64,000 nt of DNA from Allium sativum (Eukaryota; Streptophyta; Magnoliopsida; Asparagales; Amaryllidaceae). A program made the translations under genes and the position numbers. This document shows, in pieces, positions 13,204-22,836 of this stretch. How positions within the stretch are numbered: the first letter of the stretch is position 1; every line of letters begins with the position of its first letter. The notes beneath the pieces were generated by a model. It did not search any database. It was not told where the DNA came from and was given only the letters and a program-made list of their open reading frames with translations. The DNA lies in contig CM060912.1 of the NCBI GenBank assembly GCA_030737875.1, forward strand, positions 875,277,199 to 875,341,198, read 5' to 3'.

Positions 13204-13480
13204 ACTTCGAGTCGAAATGACGTAGACTGCTCACTTTGAATGGCTCGGATTTTATTTTTAATCCGACAAACAACTTTCTTTAAGGCAACAATAAATAAAC
13301 CTCCAGGGCCTTGCTCCAAGTCATATTTCCTTAGAGGGTGCCAAAGATCTACCTTTTTTTTCTCCTCCAAATTCTTCAGAAAATAAATATATATTAGTTT
13401 TAAGATTTTTGATTCAAGATTTGGAGAAGAAAATTGTAGATCTAAGCTATAGATGCCCTGATCGTCAGTTGAAACAGATC

Positions 13481-13488
13481 TATAAATG
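13481..13488 (+). promoter_or_regulatory. Possible TATA box of the LARD LTR
   Basis: TATAAATG on the element's own strand, about 280 bp after the GTCGAC cluster and about 1.28 kb into the LTR. Other AT-rich candidates lie nearby (13385), so the assignment is weak. Confidence 0.3.
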
Positions 13489-15996
13489 TGAATTGAAAAG
13501 AAAGCAGTGCTGATCCAAATCAAATCAAAATATTAGAGTGCCAATCTTAGGTGAGTGGATTTAAATTATATTTTTTGATAATAGCATTTTTATTGTTTCA
13601 TTCCTAGTGAAATTTACAATAAGTTCTTCTTTTCCCCTCTTCTGCGTCAGAATATGCAGTTTATATTAAATTTTAGTTATGTGCGAAAATGAATTAAATT
13701 TTAGTAATGCGCATAATAATTGAATTGTGGTTATATGCAGAATTATTGAATTGTGGTTAGGCGCAAATTTATTAAATTGTGGTTATGCGCAAATTAATTG
13801 AAATTATGAACAAAAAAGGGAAATTTTATGATTTGGGGCTAAAAGAACATATTATGTCAATATTGTAATAAATAGGAAGACATGGGGATTTGCATAATAT
13901 TTGTGAGGAATCACATTTCAGATTTAAAATAAAATAATTACAGAGGCGGGAAAATGGTATAAGTCTGAATCTTATTTAAGTACAGAAAATATGCTAGACT
14001 TGGGAACAGTAAAAAGAAGAAGACAAGAATCCATATATCCCTATAAATATGAAAAGTTGGGAATAGCCTAGATTGATTGGATAGAAAAAAGGGGAATGTA
14101 TTTGCATAGTTTGGTAAATAAATAAAATAGGAAACATGACTACAAAATGAAATTATGAATAAATGGAGATTAGTGTGAAATAGGGAGTTAACTGTATTGT
14201 GCACTAATTTGATGACCTCAAAAATAAGAAAAGAAATATCTTGCAATTATAGGTTCCTGTTACAGTAATTACCTCAAACAATGGAAATAGATTTGATTAC
14301 CATTTTTGTAATCGATCAACTTGGAATAGGCCAAACTTCCTAAAAAGAATAAATTGTACAGATGAGAAAGAAGGGTAACATAACTGGAAGAGGTTATGAA
14401 AATAAAAAGAGACATAAAAGGTTTAATTTGTAAACTTATAAAGACGGTAAGTAGATTAATGTCATAGCTATAAGGTTTTGTTAAATAATAAGAAACATGT
14501 GAAGTATGAAATGAATGGGGAATGTAATCTATTATAATAAATTATATCAGCTGGGAATATAATATAATAGGTAGACTTGTCATAAGGACAAGTAGGATAG
14601 TAACACACAGGTTATAATTAAAAATGAAATGGGAAGTAAGAGACTAATTATAAATAAACTTAGACAACAGAGAAAAGTTTAATAAGCAAATTCACAATTA
14701 TAATTGTCATAATATTATAACATGAGGTTATAATTAAATGGAAAAGAGCAGTGTAGTCTTATTATTAGAAACGTATCATTGAGGAGTTAAGTTTAATGAA
14801 TATAATAATAAGCGATGGTCTGTTTCGGTAGCGAAAAATGATTGGGGAAAATAATGGCCAATAAAATGAATAAGAAGGATCTCAGCCCGGCAATGAGAGC
14901 TGATTAGGGAAAATAAGCGCTCAATTAAGGCTAATAAATAAATAACCCGAATATAGAATAAACAATCTAATGTTTAAGTTTATTAGCATCGATGTAAGTA
15001 AAACAAGCGCGTAGTTGAAGATTAGACATAGGGTCTAAAAATATAATGATGAGATATGCTTGGACCAGCCTGTACATATTCCGGATGAAGAGCTCAACGG
15101 GGCAGATCATTGTGGGTGTCTAGAGACACGAAAGGAACACATACATCTTATTATTCGACGGGACTGGAAGGAAGTGCGGGACTTCAACGGGATGCGAGAA
15201 TACTCTTTGATGGCCCTCTATGGTAGGCCTAATGAGGCTGTACCTACAGATGCATGGTCAGTACAGTTCCATCCTTTGAATATGCCTTGGTTGCATCTTG
15301 GATGATGGGCAGCCTAAAGACTGACAAGAGGATAATCATATGATGATTCGGCGGCCCCCTTAAGGGGGAAGGCTTCGTGGTCAGGACCCAACACTGGATA
15401 GTAGGTCGTCGGGTACTTGTCATCGTCAGTGGAAGCGTGGGTGGAAAAGATTGGAGCTAAACCAAGAGGTCAGTGATCTTTTACTATCGGGTCAATGAAT
15501 GAGGGGGCACATGTTTGTTTAGATTGGATGGTAGGGCGGTCATTTAGCTCTTTGATTTAGTCTTTCATTAGTGGGGGGTAGGTTGTGTGGGGCCTTGGAG
15601 ATCCACAGGAAGAGACAGACCTATATTTGGATACCTATATTGTGGGCCTCATAAGGTTGTCCTCCACAGATATGTGTAAAGCTCCCAACTGAGTTTTGTG
15701 GAGAAACTCAGGGATTAGGCACCCTTGTAACGTGGTGATAGAGGCTTATTTGCTTTTGTAGATTAGCCTAGTACGCTTTCATAGCATGGAGATGGAGGTC
15801 TAGTATGTTTTCATAGTGCGACAATGGGAACCACTCGAGGACGATACTGTGGTAAGTACCTCGATATATTGGGTATAGAGCTATATAATTTATTAGGCTA
15901 ATCTGCTGAGCAGTAAATGGGTATGATTTAGGCAGAAATATCGAAAGTGTATTGTGAGATAAACCTAAATAATTTAATAAATGTGATCAGTGATAG

Positions 15997-15999
<3 letters not shown>

Positions 16000-16043
<44 letters not shown>
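16000..16043. repeat. (AT)n microsatellite
   Basis: Uninterrupted AT repeat of about 44 bp in the right LARD LTR. At the matching place in the left LTR (about 5195-5205) there is only a short tatatg, so the run expanded after insertion. Confidence 0.95.
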
Positions 16044-16046
<3 letters not shown>

Positions 16047-16354
16047 TTATTTGTTGAAAGTATAATTTGTCTATTCACCGGAACTTTTGTTCTGACCCTA
16101 TCCTCGTATCAAACCCGTATGTTAGACAGGTAGTTGTGATTCTGCAGCTTAGAGACACTTGTCAGATAGCGTCATTATATTGGTAAGTATTTACCTACTA
16201 TTATATTTTATTCGCTTCCACTGTGAGATTTCTATTACGCACTCTGCTATATTTATCTTTGACTTTCTATAGGATACTAGACAAACTAACTCGAGCTTCG
16301 ATAGATTTGGATTTTTGAAGGAAAAAAAATCGGTCCGTCGATCGGATTGTTACA

Positions 16355-17222
16355 AATTAGCTAGAAAAATGGATATTGATTAAAAATCATTCTAGGATAA
16401 TTTAACACTTAATCATCACTAATGTGAATAGGATGGTTGGTGGCATTTGTAATATGTAATTCAAGAAAGAAAAACATAAGAGTTTCTCAATGAAATCAAA
16501 CTACCTTGTAATAATCCCTTTCCCGTATAGAAAGAGTTTGTCTTGTATTCCTATTGTCTAATTCTCATCTTAATCACACTAAAGAATATTGGGCAAATTC
16601 CCCAACATGATGATCCTCAAAGTGAGATTTGAAAAAGGATAAACACAAGAAAAATATGTACAAGTGATTGTGCGTAAGGAGTCGGGTGCATGTTGAAGAT
16701 GTGATGGTAACTAAATAAATGCGCACTCCTATACATTCATCAGGAAGCCATCAAAAGTTCAACTTAATCATGATTTTTTTATTATACAGATTTTCGGAAT
16801 AAATCGACTGCATGGGATTAATTTGGAATTGTTCGGTTTGTAGTACAGGCCAAAATGAATAAGAATTCATGAGGCATACTCTATTAATGACCAAGGACAA
16901 AGCTGCACTAGACCAGGAATGATCGAAAAACATTTTTTAAACCAGTAGCGTTACTTTTAAACTTATTCAAGTAATAAAAGTTATTTTAATAGAAAGAATT
17001 GTCTTCTCAAGTTTTGTAACATGATCAGTAATTAAATGTTAATTATTTATTTTATTTTGACAGTTATTTTGTATGGATAATAACTGAATGATAGTAAGAG
17101 GGACTAGCTTGAAAAGATGGCTCAAATGAAGAAGGGTGTTGTCGATATTATTTTACTTTCTAAGTCGATAGAAATGAAAACAAAGCCAAATATAAACCGA
17201 TTAGCTTTAATTATATGTATGT
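16355..17222. other. Unassigned AT-rich DNA
   Basis: Flank beyond the LARD. AATTA at 16355-16359 would be its target duplication, but the left partner is off the window. I see no coding motif, RNA gene or repeat structure here. Confidence 0.5.
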
Positions 17223-17233
17223 ATATATATATA

Positions 17234-17374
17234 AGGAGTGGTTATATAGACAAAAAAAATTAACACAAATTCGGGGACATGAAATCTCAACCATGGATCA
17301 TTTTGTCCTTATATGAGGGGTGAAAATCAAGGGACAATCCAATGACTAAGATTTTGTGTCTACGTAGACTTACT
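17234..17374. mobile_element. Small palindromic (MITE-like) element a, in a TA microsatellite
   Basis: The left arm (gacatgaaatctcaaccatgg) and the reverse complement of the right arm (gacacaaaatcttagtcattgg) are similar, giving an imperfect inverted repeat of about 140 bp. TA/TATG repeats lie on both sides. There is no coding capacity. It resembles the arms of element b at 17438-17595. The family is unknown to me; insertion in (TA)n recalls Micron-type elements. Confidence 0.45.
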
Positions 17375-17382
17375 CATATATA

Positions 17383-17394
17383 TGTACGTATATG

Positions 17395-17437
<43 letters not shown>
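17383..17437. repeat. (TA)n(TG)n microsatellite
   Basis: A tatatg/ta run merging into about 28 bp of pure TG, between the two palindromic elements. Confidence 0.9.
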
Positions 17438-17439
<2 letters not shown>

Positions 17440-17595
17440 GGAAACTCTGTTTAGACACAAAATGTGGACACAAAATTTCACACAATAAATCTCAACCATT
17501 GGATCCTCCCATGAATTACACTCACCACATAAAGACAAACAAATCCAACGGTGGAGGCTTTGTGTGCCTCTCTTTGTGTTCAAATAGCCAGCCCC
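17438..17595. mobile_element. Small palindromic (MITE-like) element b, between microsatellites
   Basis: The left arm contains tttagacacaaaatgtgg and ctcaaccattggatcc. The right arm read in reverse complement contains atttgaacacaaagagagg and ctccaccgttggattt. The arms are inverted copies and share words with element a. Flanks are (TG)n on the left and (TA)n on the right (17596-17612). Confidence 0.45.
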
Positions 17596-17612
17596 ATATA
17601 TATATATATATA

Positions 17613-18138
17613 ATCATGTATGTGCGTATATCATCCAAAAAAGGAAATTGTCATGAAAAGAACTAATATTTAAAAGTCTAACAATATTTGTTCTCCAACA
17701 TATGTTTCCAGTAGCATTGTAGTTTGTCATCGTAGAATATTATTATAAAAACTTACTGCAAATGTTTTAATAATATTGTAAGATATATTATTTACTCAGT
17801 TGCTAAAATTATATTTAATCCGATTTTGCCTCCACTAACCAATTTTTATGTGTACTTCACTGTTAATGACCATAATATGTTCGAATGTATGGTTGACTTT
17901 ACATTCGATGATATTCTAACTTTCAAAGAAAGTTAAATACAAAAATGAGTCGTACCCAAGGAATCAAAAAGATACATGGTTAAAATAATACAAAAACAAA
18001 TTAGCATTTGAAAACAATATTTTTGATTTCATCTGGTCTAAATATCTTGGCCGCTATCGGTTAACACATTTTTCAGTTGTATGCTAGGGAAGTTAAAATT
18101 ATTTTCAGAAGCATTAAATGAATCTAAAAAATAATTGT
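17613..18138. other. Unassigned AT-rich DNA
   Basis: Non-coding sequence up to the LTR edge at 18139. A faint resemblance to a LINE reverse-transcriptase N-terminus on the minus strand (RPDEIKNIVF near 18000) is too weak to call. Confidence 0.4.
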
Positions 18139-18640
18139 TGATATGGGGAATTAGTCACTCGCATACGCTAACACATAATGGGTTGATATTATCTAAACAA
18201 TCTAAACGCAGAATACATAAAACTAAATCACACAAGATTTATAGTGGTTCGGGCGAGTTGTGCCTACGTCTACTCCGAGGTAACTTTAAATATTAGGCTT
18301 TACAAAGTCACAAGTACAATCCTTATTTCATTTCTTATGTTTACAGTGCTATAAAACAAGAGTAGTAAAGCCTAATTTCTTCTCCACCAAAGCTCAAACA
18401 ACCATTATAATGTGTCTAAGTCCAAAATTCTCTAAGTGAGCTTTAATGCCCAAGTAGCAAGACAAGTATCAATCCACGTGCGAAGGTACTGTAAGAAAAC
18501 TTCTATATGAAGTTCATATGTCTAAAGTCCTTCCGAAGCCATAGAAACCGAGTAGGAAGCAGTTAAAATGCTCCAAGACCAAGCTTATTGCATGTAGAAC
18601 AAAACAGTCGAAAGATCTTGAAACCAGTCTACAAGAGGGG

Positions 18641-18648
18641 TATTTATA
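18641..18648 (-). promoter_or_regulatory. TATA box of the interrupted LTR
   Basis: Plus-strand tatttata reads TATAAATA on the minus strand, about 500 bp before the LTR 3' edge, consistent with an LTR promoter. Confidence 0.5.
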
Positions 18649-20019
18649 GGTGACAGGATACGAGAATTCATATCTCGGGATCGGTCTAAATCCCAGATAC
18701 TTAGCCAATCCTTGCACTGCTTCATGTTGAAGCACTTGAATCCATCTGAGTTGCTTTTTTCTTGGAATATGAAACAACACTCCATAGTTCGCGAGTTAAC
18801 AAAATCCAAGTAAATTCATATCCTAGTCTTGACATGAAAACCCGAAGCCAAGCCAGACACAAAAGAGATTTTTAATTATATACCACAAGTCAGTATAGAG
18901 CCAAGCCATTTCCTGATGCTTGCTGAATACGGGGATCAGATACAAAAGAGACTTCGTGTCCCTTATGCCAGATACAAAATGATGTTTTTGCATTACATGC
19001 CTCGTTATATTTCATATCCCTGAGTGGGATACGAAATCTCATGAGGAAACCCAAATACGAAATGCCTTTCGTATCCCGTGCCTTAATACCTTGCCAAGTC
19101 CAGAAAGCCACGATTCCAAGCCATAAAGACGAAGAACCATACTGTGTATCCCACTATTACATATTTGGGGATACAGATACGGATACGAAATTCCACGTTG
19201 CCAAGTGGGATATGAAATCCTTGATGAGCTCAAATATGAGATATAGCTTTCGTATTGCCAGAGTAGTGCCGATCTAAATTAGTTGAACACAAGATGTCAA
19301 TCCGAAGACTATCGAATCGAAGAATACCGATCCTAAGTGGTTGAGACAACATAACAAGTCGAGTCCCTTAACAACTCTCTCCATGTTGAACTGAAGTGTG
19401 ATGTTTGTGGGCGAAGACTGAAACGAGCTTCATCGATCCGAGAAGGAAACCGTATATCAAACCTTTCGAAGACTCTGCAAATTCGACCAAATCGCTGTGA
19501 GTTTTCACAAGTTTGTACTCGGGTCTTGAGGACTTATAAAACCATAGGCCCATCATGTGACTGCCTTGCAAAAAGGCAGGCCAACCCTTCCCCCTTGAAA
19601 TATGTCCTTCTTGCAAAAGGAAGATGTGTTTTGAATAATCCATAAATCCACGAGCCGAGATTTGCGAGAAGTCCGAATATAACTGCAATAGCCAAAAAAC
19701 CACGATAGCGTCGATCGTACTAACCAGAAGACCACGATCGCGCCAGATCGTATAGAAAACCAGAAATCCAAAGGGACTCGACGATCGTTCCAGATCGTAC
19801 TACAAGAGATAACCAAGATAACCAGAGCAACCAAGAGTTGGGAAATTGAAGAAACCCAAAATCCAGAAAACCAACGTAACCAGATGCGACATAGTCCATA
19901 CCTGCACAAAACCAAGTGAATCGTCTTACCAAGACCCGACAGAACGCCCCAAAACCAAACGAGTAAAGAGCTTACTTGCCACAAGCCTAGGAGGCCTTGC
20001 CCAAATTACGACAAGACGA

Positions 20020-20330
20020 TAGATGGTAGCAAGATGAGTTCAAGGCAACCTTGCCAAAACCTGACAAGAAGACCAAGAAAAGCTAGATAAGTCCAAGGTG
20101 ACCTTGTCAACACCTAACAAGATGACCAAGGAAAGCTAGGTGAGTCCAAGAAAACCTTGCCAAGACCCGAAAGTACGACCAAGGAATTCCCTATGTGTTC
20201 AAGGCGGCCTTGTCAAGGTATGACAAGGCGACCAAGAAAAGCCAAATGGGTAAGGCCTTACCCGCATCTAGACTGAAGGCCTAGCCAAGTCCTGACAAGA
20301 AGCTTGTCCTTTCCCAAGCAACGTGCCTCC
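20020..20330. repeat. Tandem repeat of CAAGG/CTTGCC-rich unit, about 55-60 bp
   Basis: Successive copies contain aag-ccttg-caa-acc-gacaag, gaccaag-aaagc and gtccaag. At least four diverged units lie in the LTR upstream of its promoter. Confidence 0.65.
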
Positions 20331-20509
20331 TTTTGGACCAGATTTTTGTACTTAACGGACAAAATCCTTACTCCGCCAAGCGCTTAAAGTTTGAAATTCC
20401 AATTCCAAAATTCATACTTTGCAACCAACGTCCGGACGAGTGAAGTCATTTTATTGAAGTTTCCAAGGGTTGGAGTTTTTAATAAAGCCTAGGGAAAACC
20501 TAATAGTTT

Positions 20510-21180
20510 ATCGTCAAGTAGAGAGCACGCCTAGGGGTTAAAACCTTATCTCGTACATGGGTGAGTCAACTTAGCCACTTCCGAATTCAAGTTTATTGAG
20601 TTCCTTTAAGTTTTAAAGGGGAGGACTAGCATCAGGTACAGAGCATGCCTAGGGGTCACACCGGCCCTATACATGGGTAAGCTGACGTAGTCATCCTAAA
20701 CAAAAAAAATGAAAAACAAACAAAGGAGATTGGACAGTTGATCATCCGCAAAGAGCATACCTAGGGACTAAGATTCAATCTCGTACATGGGTATGCGAGC
20801 TCAACCCTCTGAACCCTTGATCCATATAACCAGAAAAAAATAAGAGAAGTCAAAGGGTTCATCGTCCGTAAAGATCATGCCTAGGGATTAAGACCTGATC
20901 ACATACATGGGTATGCAAACTTAGCCCTCGAATATCCCAAGCCAGAAAACCGGAGATGAAATAGGAGATTGCATGGTTTCTCATTTATAAAGAGTATACC
21001 TAGGGAATTAGACCTAATCTCGTACATGGGTATGCGTACTTAGGCCCTCCGCAATCCTACAATCATGAAGACAAAAAAGATTGGTTAATTATGAAACAAA
21101 TGGTTTATAGTCGAGTACAGAGCACACTAAGAGATTAAGACCTAATCCCGTACATATATGATCTGAATTAAAATCATCTG
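20510..21180. repeat. Tandem repeat, six units of about 115-125 bp
   Basis: Each unit contains agagca-gcctagggat-aagacc, an 'atctcgtacatgggtatg' word and an acttagccctc-like word. Starts are near 20515, 20630, 20745, 20862, 20985 and 21110, with the last unit most decayed. It lies in the U3-like part of the interrupted LTR. Confidence 0.8.
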
Positions 21181-21290
21181 TAACTGGAAAACAAGATGTA
21201 TAATATCCAAAAGCATAACATCCATAAGGTCAGAGCCAATATAACCAGAGTCCAAAGATGATAAGCCAAAGTCTTAATCATTAAATAACC

Positions 21291-22812
21291 TGATGTGCAC
21301 GTAAAAATGCACATTTATTTTCATATAATTATTCTTGTTTAGTTGAATAAATGAACATTTTTGGGTATTTTGTATAATCAGACCATGTTTTAAATATTTT
21401 CAAAATCTTCACTTATTTTGGGAAAAAGCGGTCACTCGTGCATGTTTTAATTTGTGAGATCTTTTACTTGTTCCTTGTAATTATCTCTTGTAGGAATTTT
21501 GGAGCAAAAAGGATATATACACATGAAGAGATGAGGGAAATCATGCATTTACACAAAAGGAGGTAAAGAATTAATTCATTTTATGGATAGTGGAGGCCCA
21601 CACCTTTCAAGTAGCCCACTTGCTCTTAAGCTTCATATTAAAGACTAATTGACTGAGACAAAAGACCTCATGCGTTCTACATGACTTATTAGTGACTAAT
21701 GGCAATTAGAAGCTTCATGAATGGGAATTTTGGGGATTTCCCAAGGAAAGTGATTAGGGTTTTAGGGCTTTTGATCATGTATATATACCCCTTTGTTTCA
21801 TGTATTAGGGGATATCTTTTTTAGAAAATGAAAGTGTAAGTGATCAAATAAACAAAAATGGCTATCGAGCCTCTTTCTTTTATGTCATGTTTATGTTCTA
21901 TTTAACGTTCATGTATATTCATACTCTCTATTTTTATTTTTAGTAGTTTAGATTTATTTTCACGCAAGTAGTTAGTAGTTAATATCTTTTCTTCATTATC
22001 TACTCTTTGTTTTTTGTTGTTCTTCAATGTTGAAATCTATTTGTGTTGGAATAATCACACACAAGAGGAGCTAAACCCCTACAATTTACGGGTGATGAAG
22101 CTTTTCCTCTCATTAATGTAGATTCAACATAAATTTGTACGAATGATCTCTTTTGGGTTTAATGAGAATGGATGTTTTTGTGTATTTGTGTTTCATGTTG
22201 CCTTTAATAGCCTCTTTTGTTCATTTCATAAAATTAAGGCTATGTTTATGACATAAACAACAAGTGTCTCTTCATCTAAAAATGTGATTATGGCAATGAA
22301 ATGGGGTTTAAGTTGAAATTTGATGATGTATGTTACTAACCAATAGTAAATAGATCATATTTAAATTAGATTTTAGTTTCATTTCGATGTCATGTTTCAT
22401 AAAAGTTAAAAAGTTAGATTAATTGTGTATTATAGCTTGATGACTTATTTTGTGTTAATTAATAGCGCAAATAAGTCATGCTTATGATAATTACATAATT
22501 AATCTTACTTAGATTATTGAGAGATCTTTGTATTATTTTATGTTGAACCAGGTTGAAAGAGAGAAAAGTGAAGTTGCCTCTAAATTGGTTTTAATCTCAT
22601 AGTTTTAGTCTATATTTTAGTTTACCTTTTGTTTCTAGTACTTAATCACAATTTAAAGTTGGGTTAATTTGATTGAGTAAAATAATTAAAATTACTTCTT
22701 TCCCCGTGGATCGGCCCGTACTCGCTAACGTACTACAGGTGTACGCCGTGCGCTTGCAGTTTATTACACTTCACGACGGTTTTCTAATCGATACAATATC
22801 CGTCATTGAACA
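21291..22812 (+). repeat. Athila 5' LTR
   Basis: 1522 bp from TGATGTGCACG to TTGAACA. It pairs with 32329-33842. In the first 170 bases about one position in ten differs by eye, so the insertion is not recent. TATA box at 21780-21787. Confidence 0.92.
21780..21787 (+). promoter_or_regulatory. TATA box of the Athila 5' LTR
   Basis: TATATATA followed by CCCC, about 490 bp into the LTR. The 3' LTR has TATACATA at the same place. Confidence 0.55.
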
Positions 22813-22818
22813 AGTTTT

Positions 22819-22836
22819 TGGCGCGGCTGCTGGGGA
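22819..22836 (+). other. Primer-binding site, Asp-tRNA type, diverged
   Basis: TGGCGCGGCTGCTGGGGA follows the LTR end by six bases. The common Athila/Tat site is TGGCGCCGTTGCCGGGG, so three or four positions have changed. Confidence 0.8.

Larger units (their letters stand above)
3218..16354 (+). mobile_element. Non-autonomous long-LTR element (LARD-like, chromovirus-derived)
   Basis: Two copies of one long sequence, 3218-5505 and 14040-16354, end alike in TTGTTACA. The first is followed by a Met-tRNA-type primer site. The full second LTR starts at 12203 directly after a polypurine tract. Without the solo LTR at 6309-10940 the interior is about 2.06 kb and has no recognisable gag or pol. Long LTRs plus a non-coding interior that keeps the priming signals match the LARD class. 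The sequence before the polypurine tract (TTCGAGGATGAAATTT) resembles that of the chromovirus at 46880-46912, suggesting the autonomous partner type. The left part of the first LTR is displaced off the window by the Tat insertion. Confidence 0.8.
12203..16354 (+). repeat. LARD right LTR, complete (4.15 kb)
   Basis: Runs from TATAACACCC after the polypurine tract to GGATTGTTACA at 16354. The part from 14040 on matches the left LTR. It contains a GTCGAC cluster (13140-13203), a possible TATA box (13481-13488), TATG/TG microsatellites near 12600-12700, a four-fold attaa-ttgtggttat-gcgcaaatt short repeat at about 13670-13800, and (AT)n at 16000-16043. No coding region is supported. Confidence 0.8.
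18139..21290 (-). repeat. LTR-like region of a minus-strand element, interrupted by Athila
   Basis: The plus-strand edge TGTTGATATGGGG would be the LTR 3' end on the minus strand. About 100 bp inside is the leader word atttatagtggttcgg shared with the Tat LTR (near 2515), and a TATA box lies at 18641-18648. Upstream of the TATA box (rightwards) come diverged gatacgaaat duplications (19000-19260) and two tandem arrays. No primer site follows at 18138, so it is probably the 3' LTR. The sequence resumes at 33848 after the Athila insertion. Open frames here (for example 19553-19984) are not protein-like. Confidence 0.6.

Noticed and set aside
17700..18138. Possible LINE reverse-transcriptase remnant on the minus strand
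   Set aside because: Only one short resemblance; no catalytic box or further motif could be read.
19368..19984. Trp/Ser-rich minus-strand frames
   Set aside because: They lie in the upstream part of an LTR with tandem repeats, and the frames overlap each other without conserved features.
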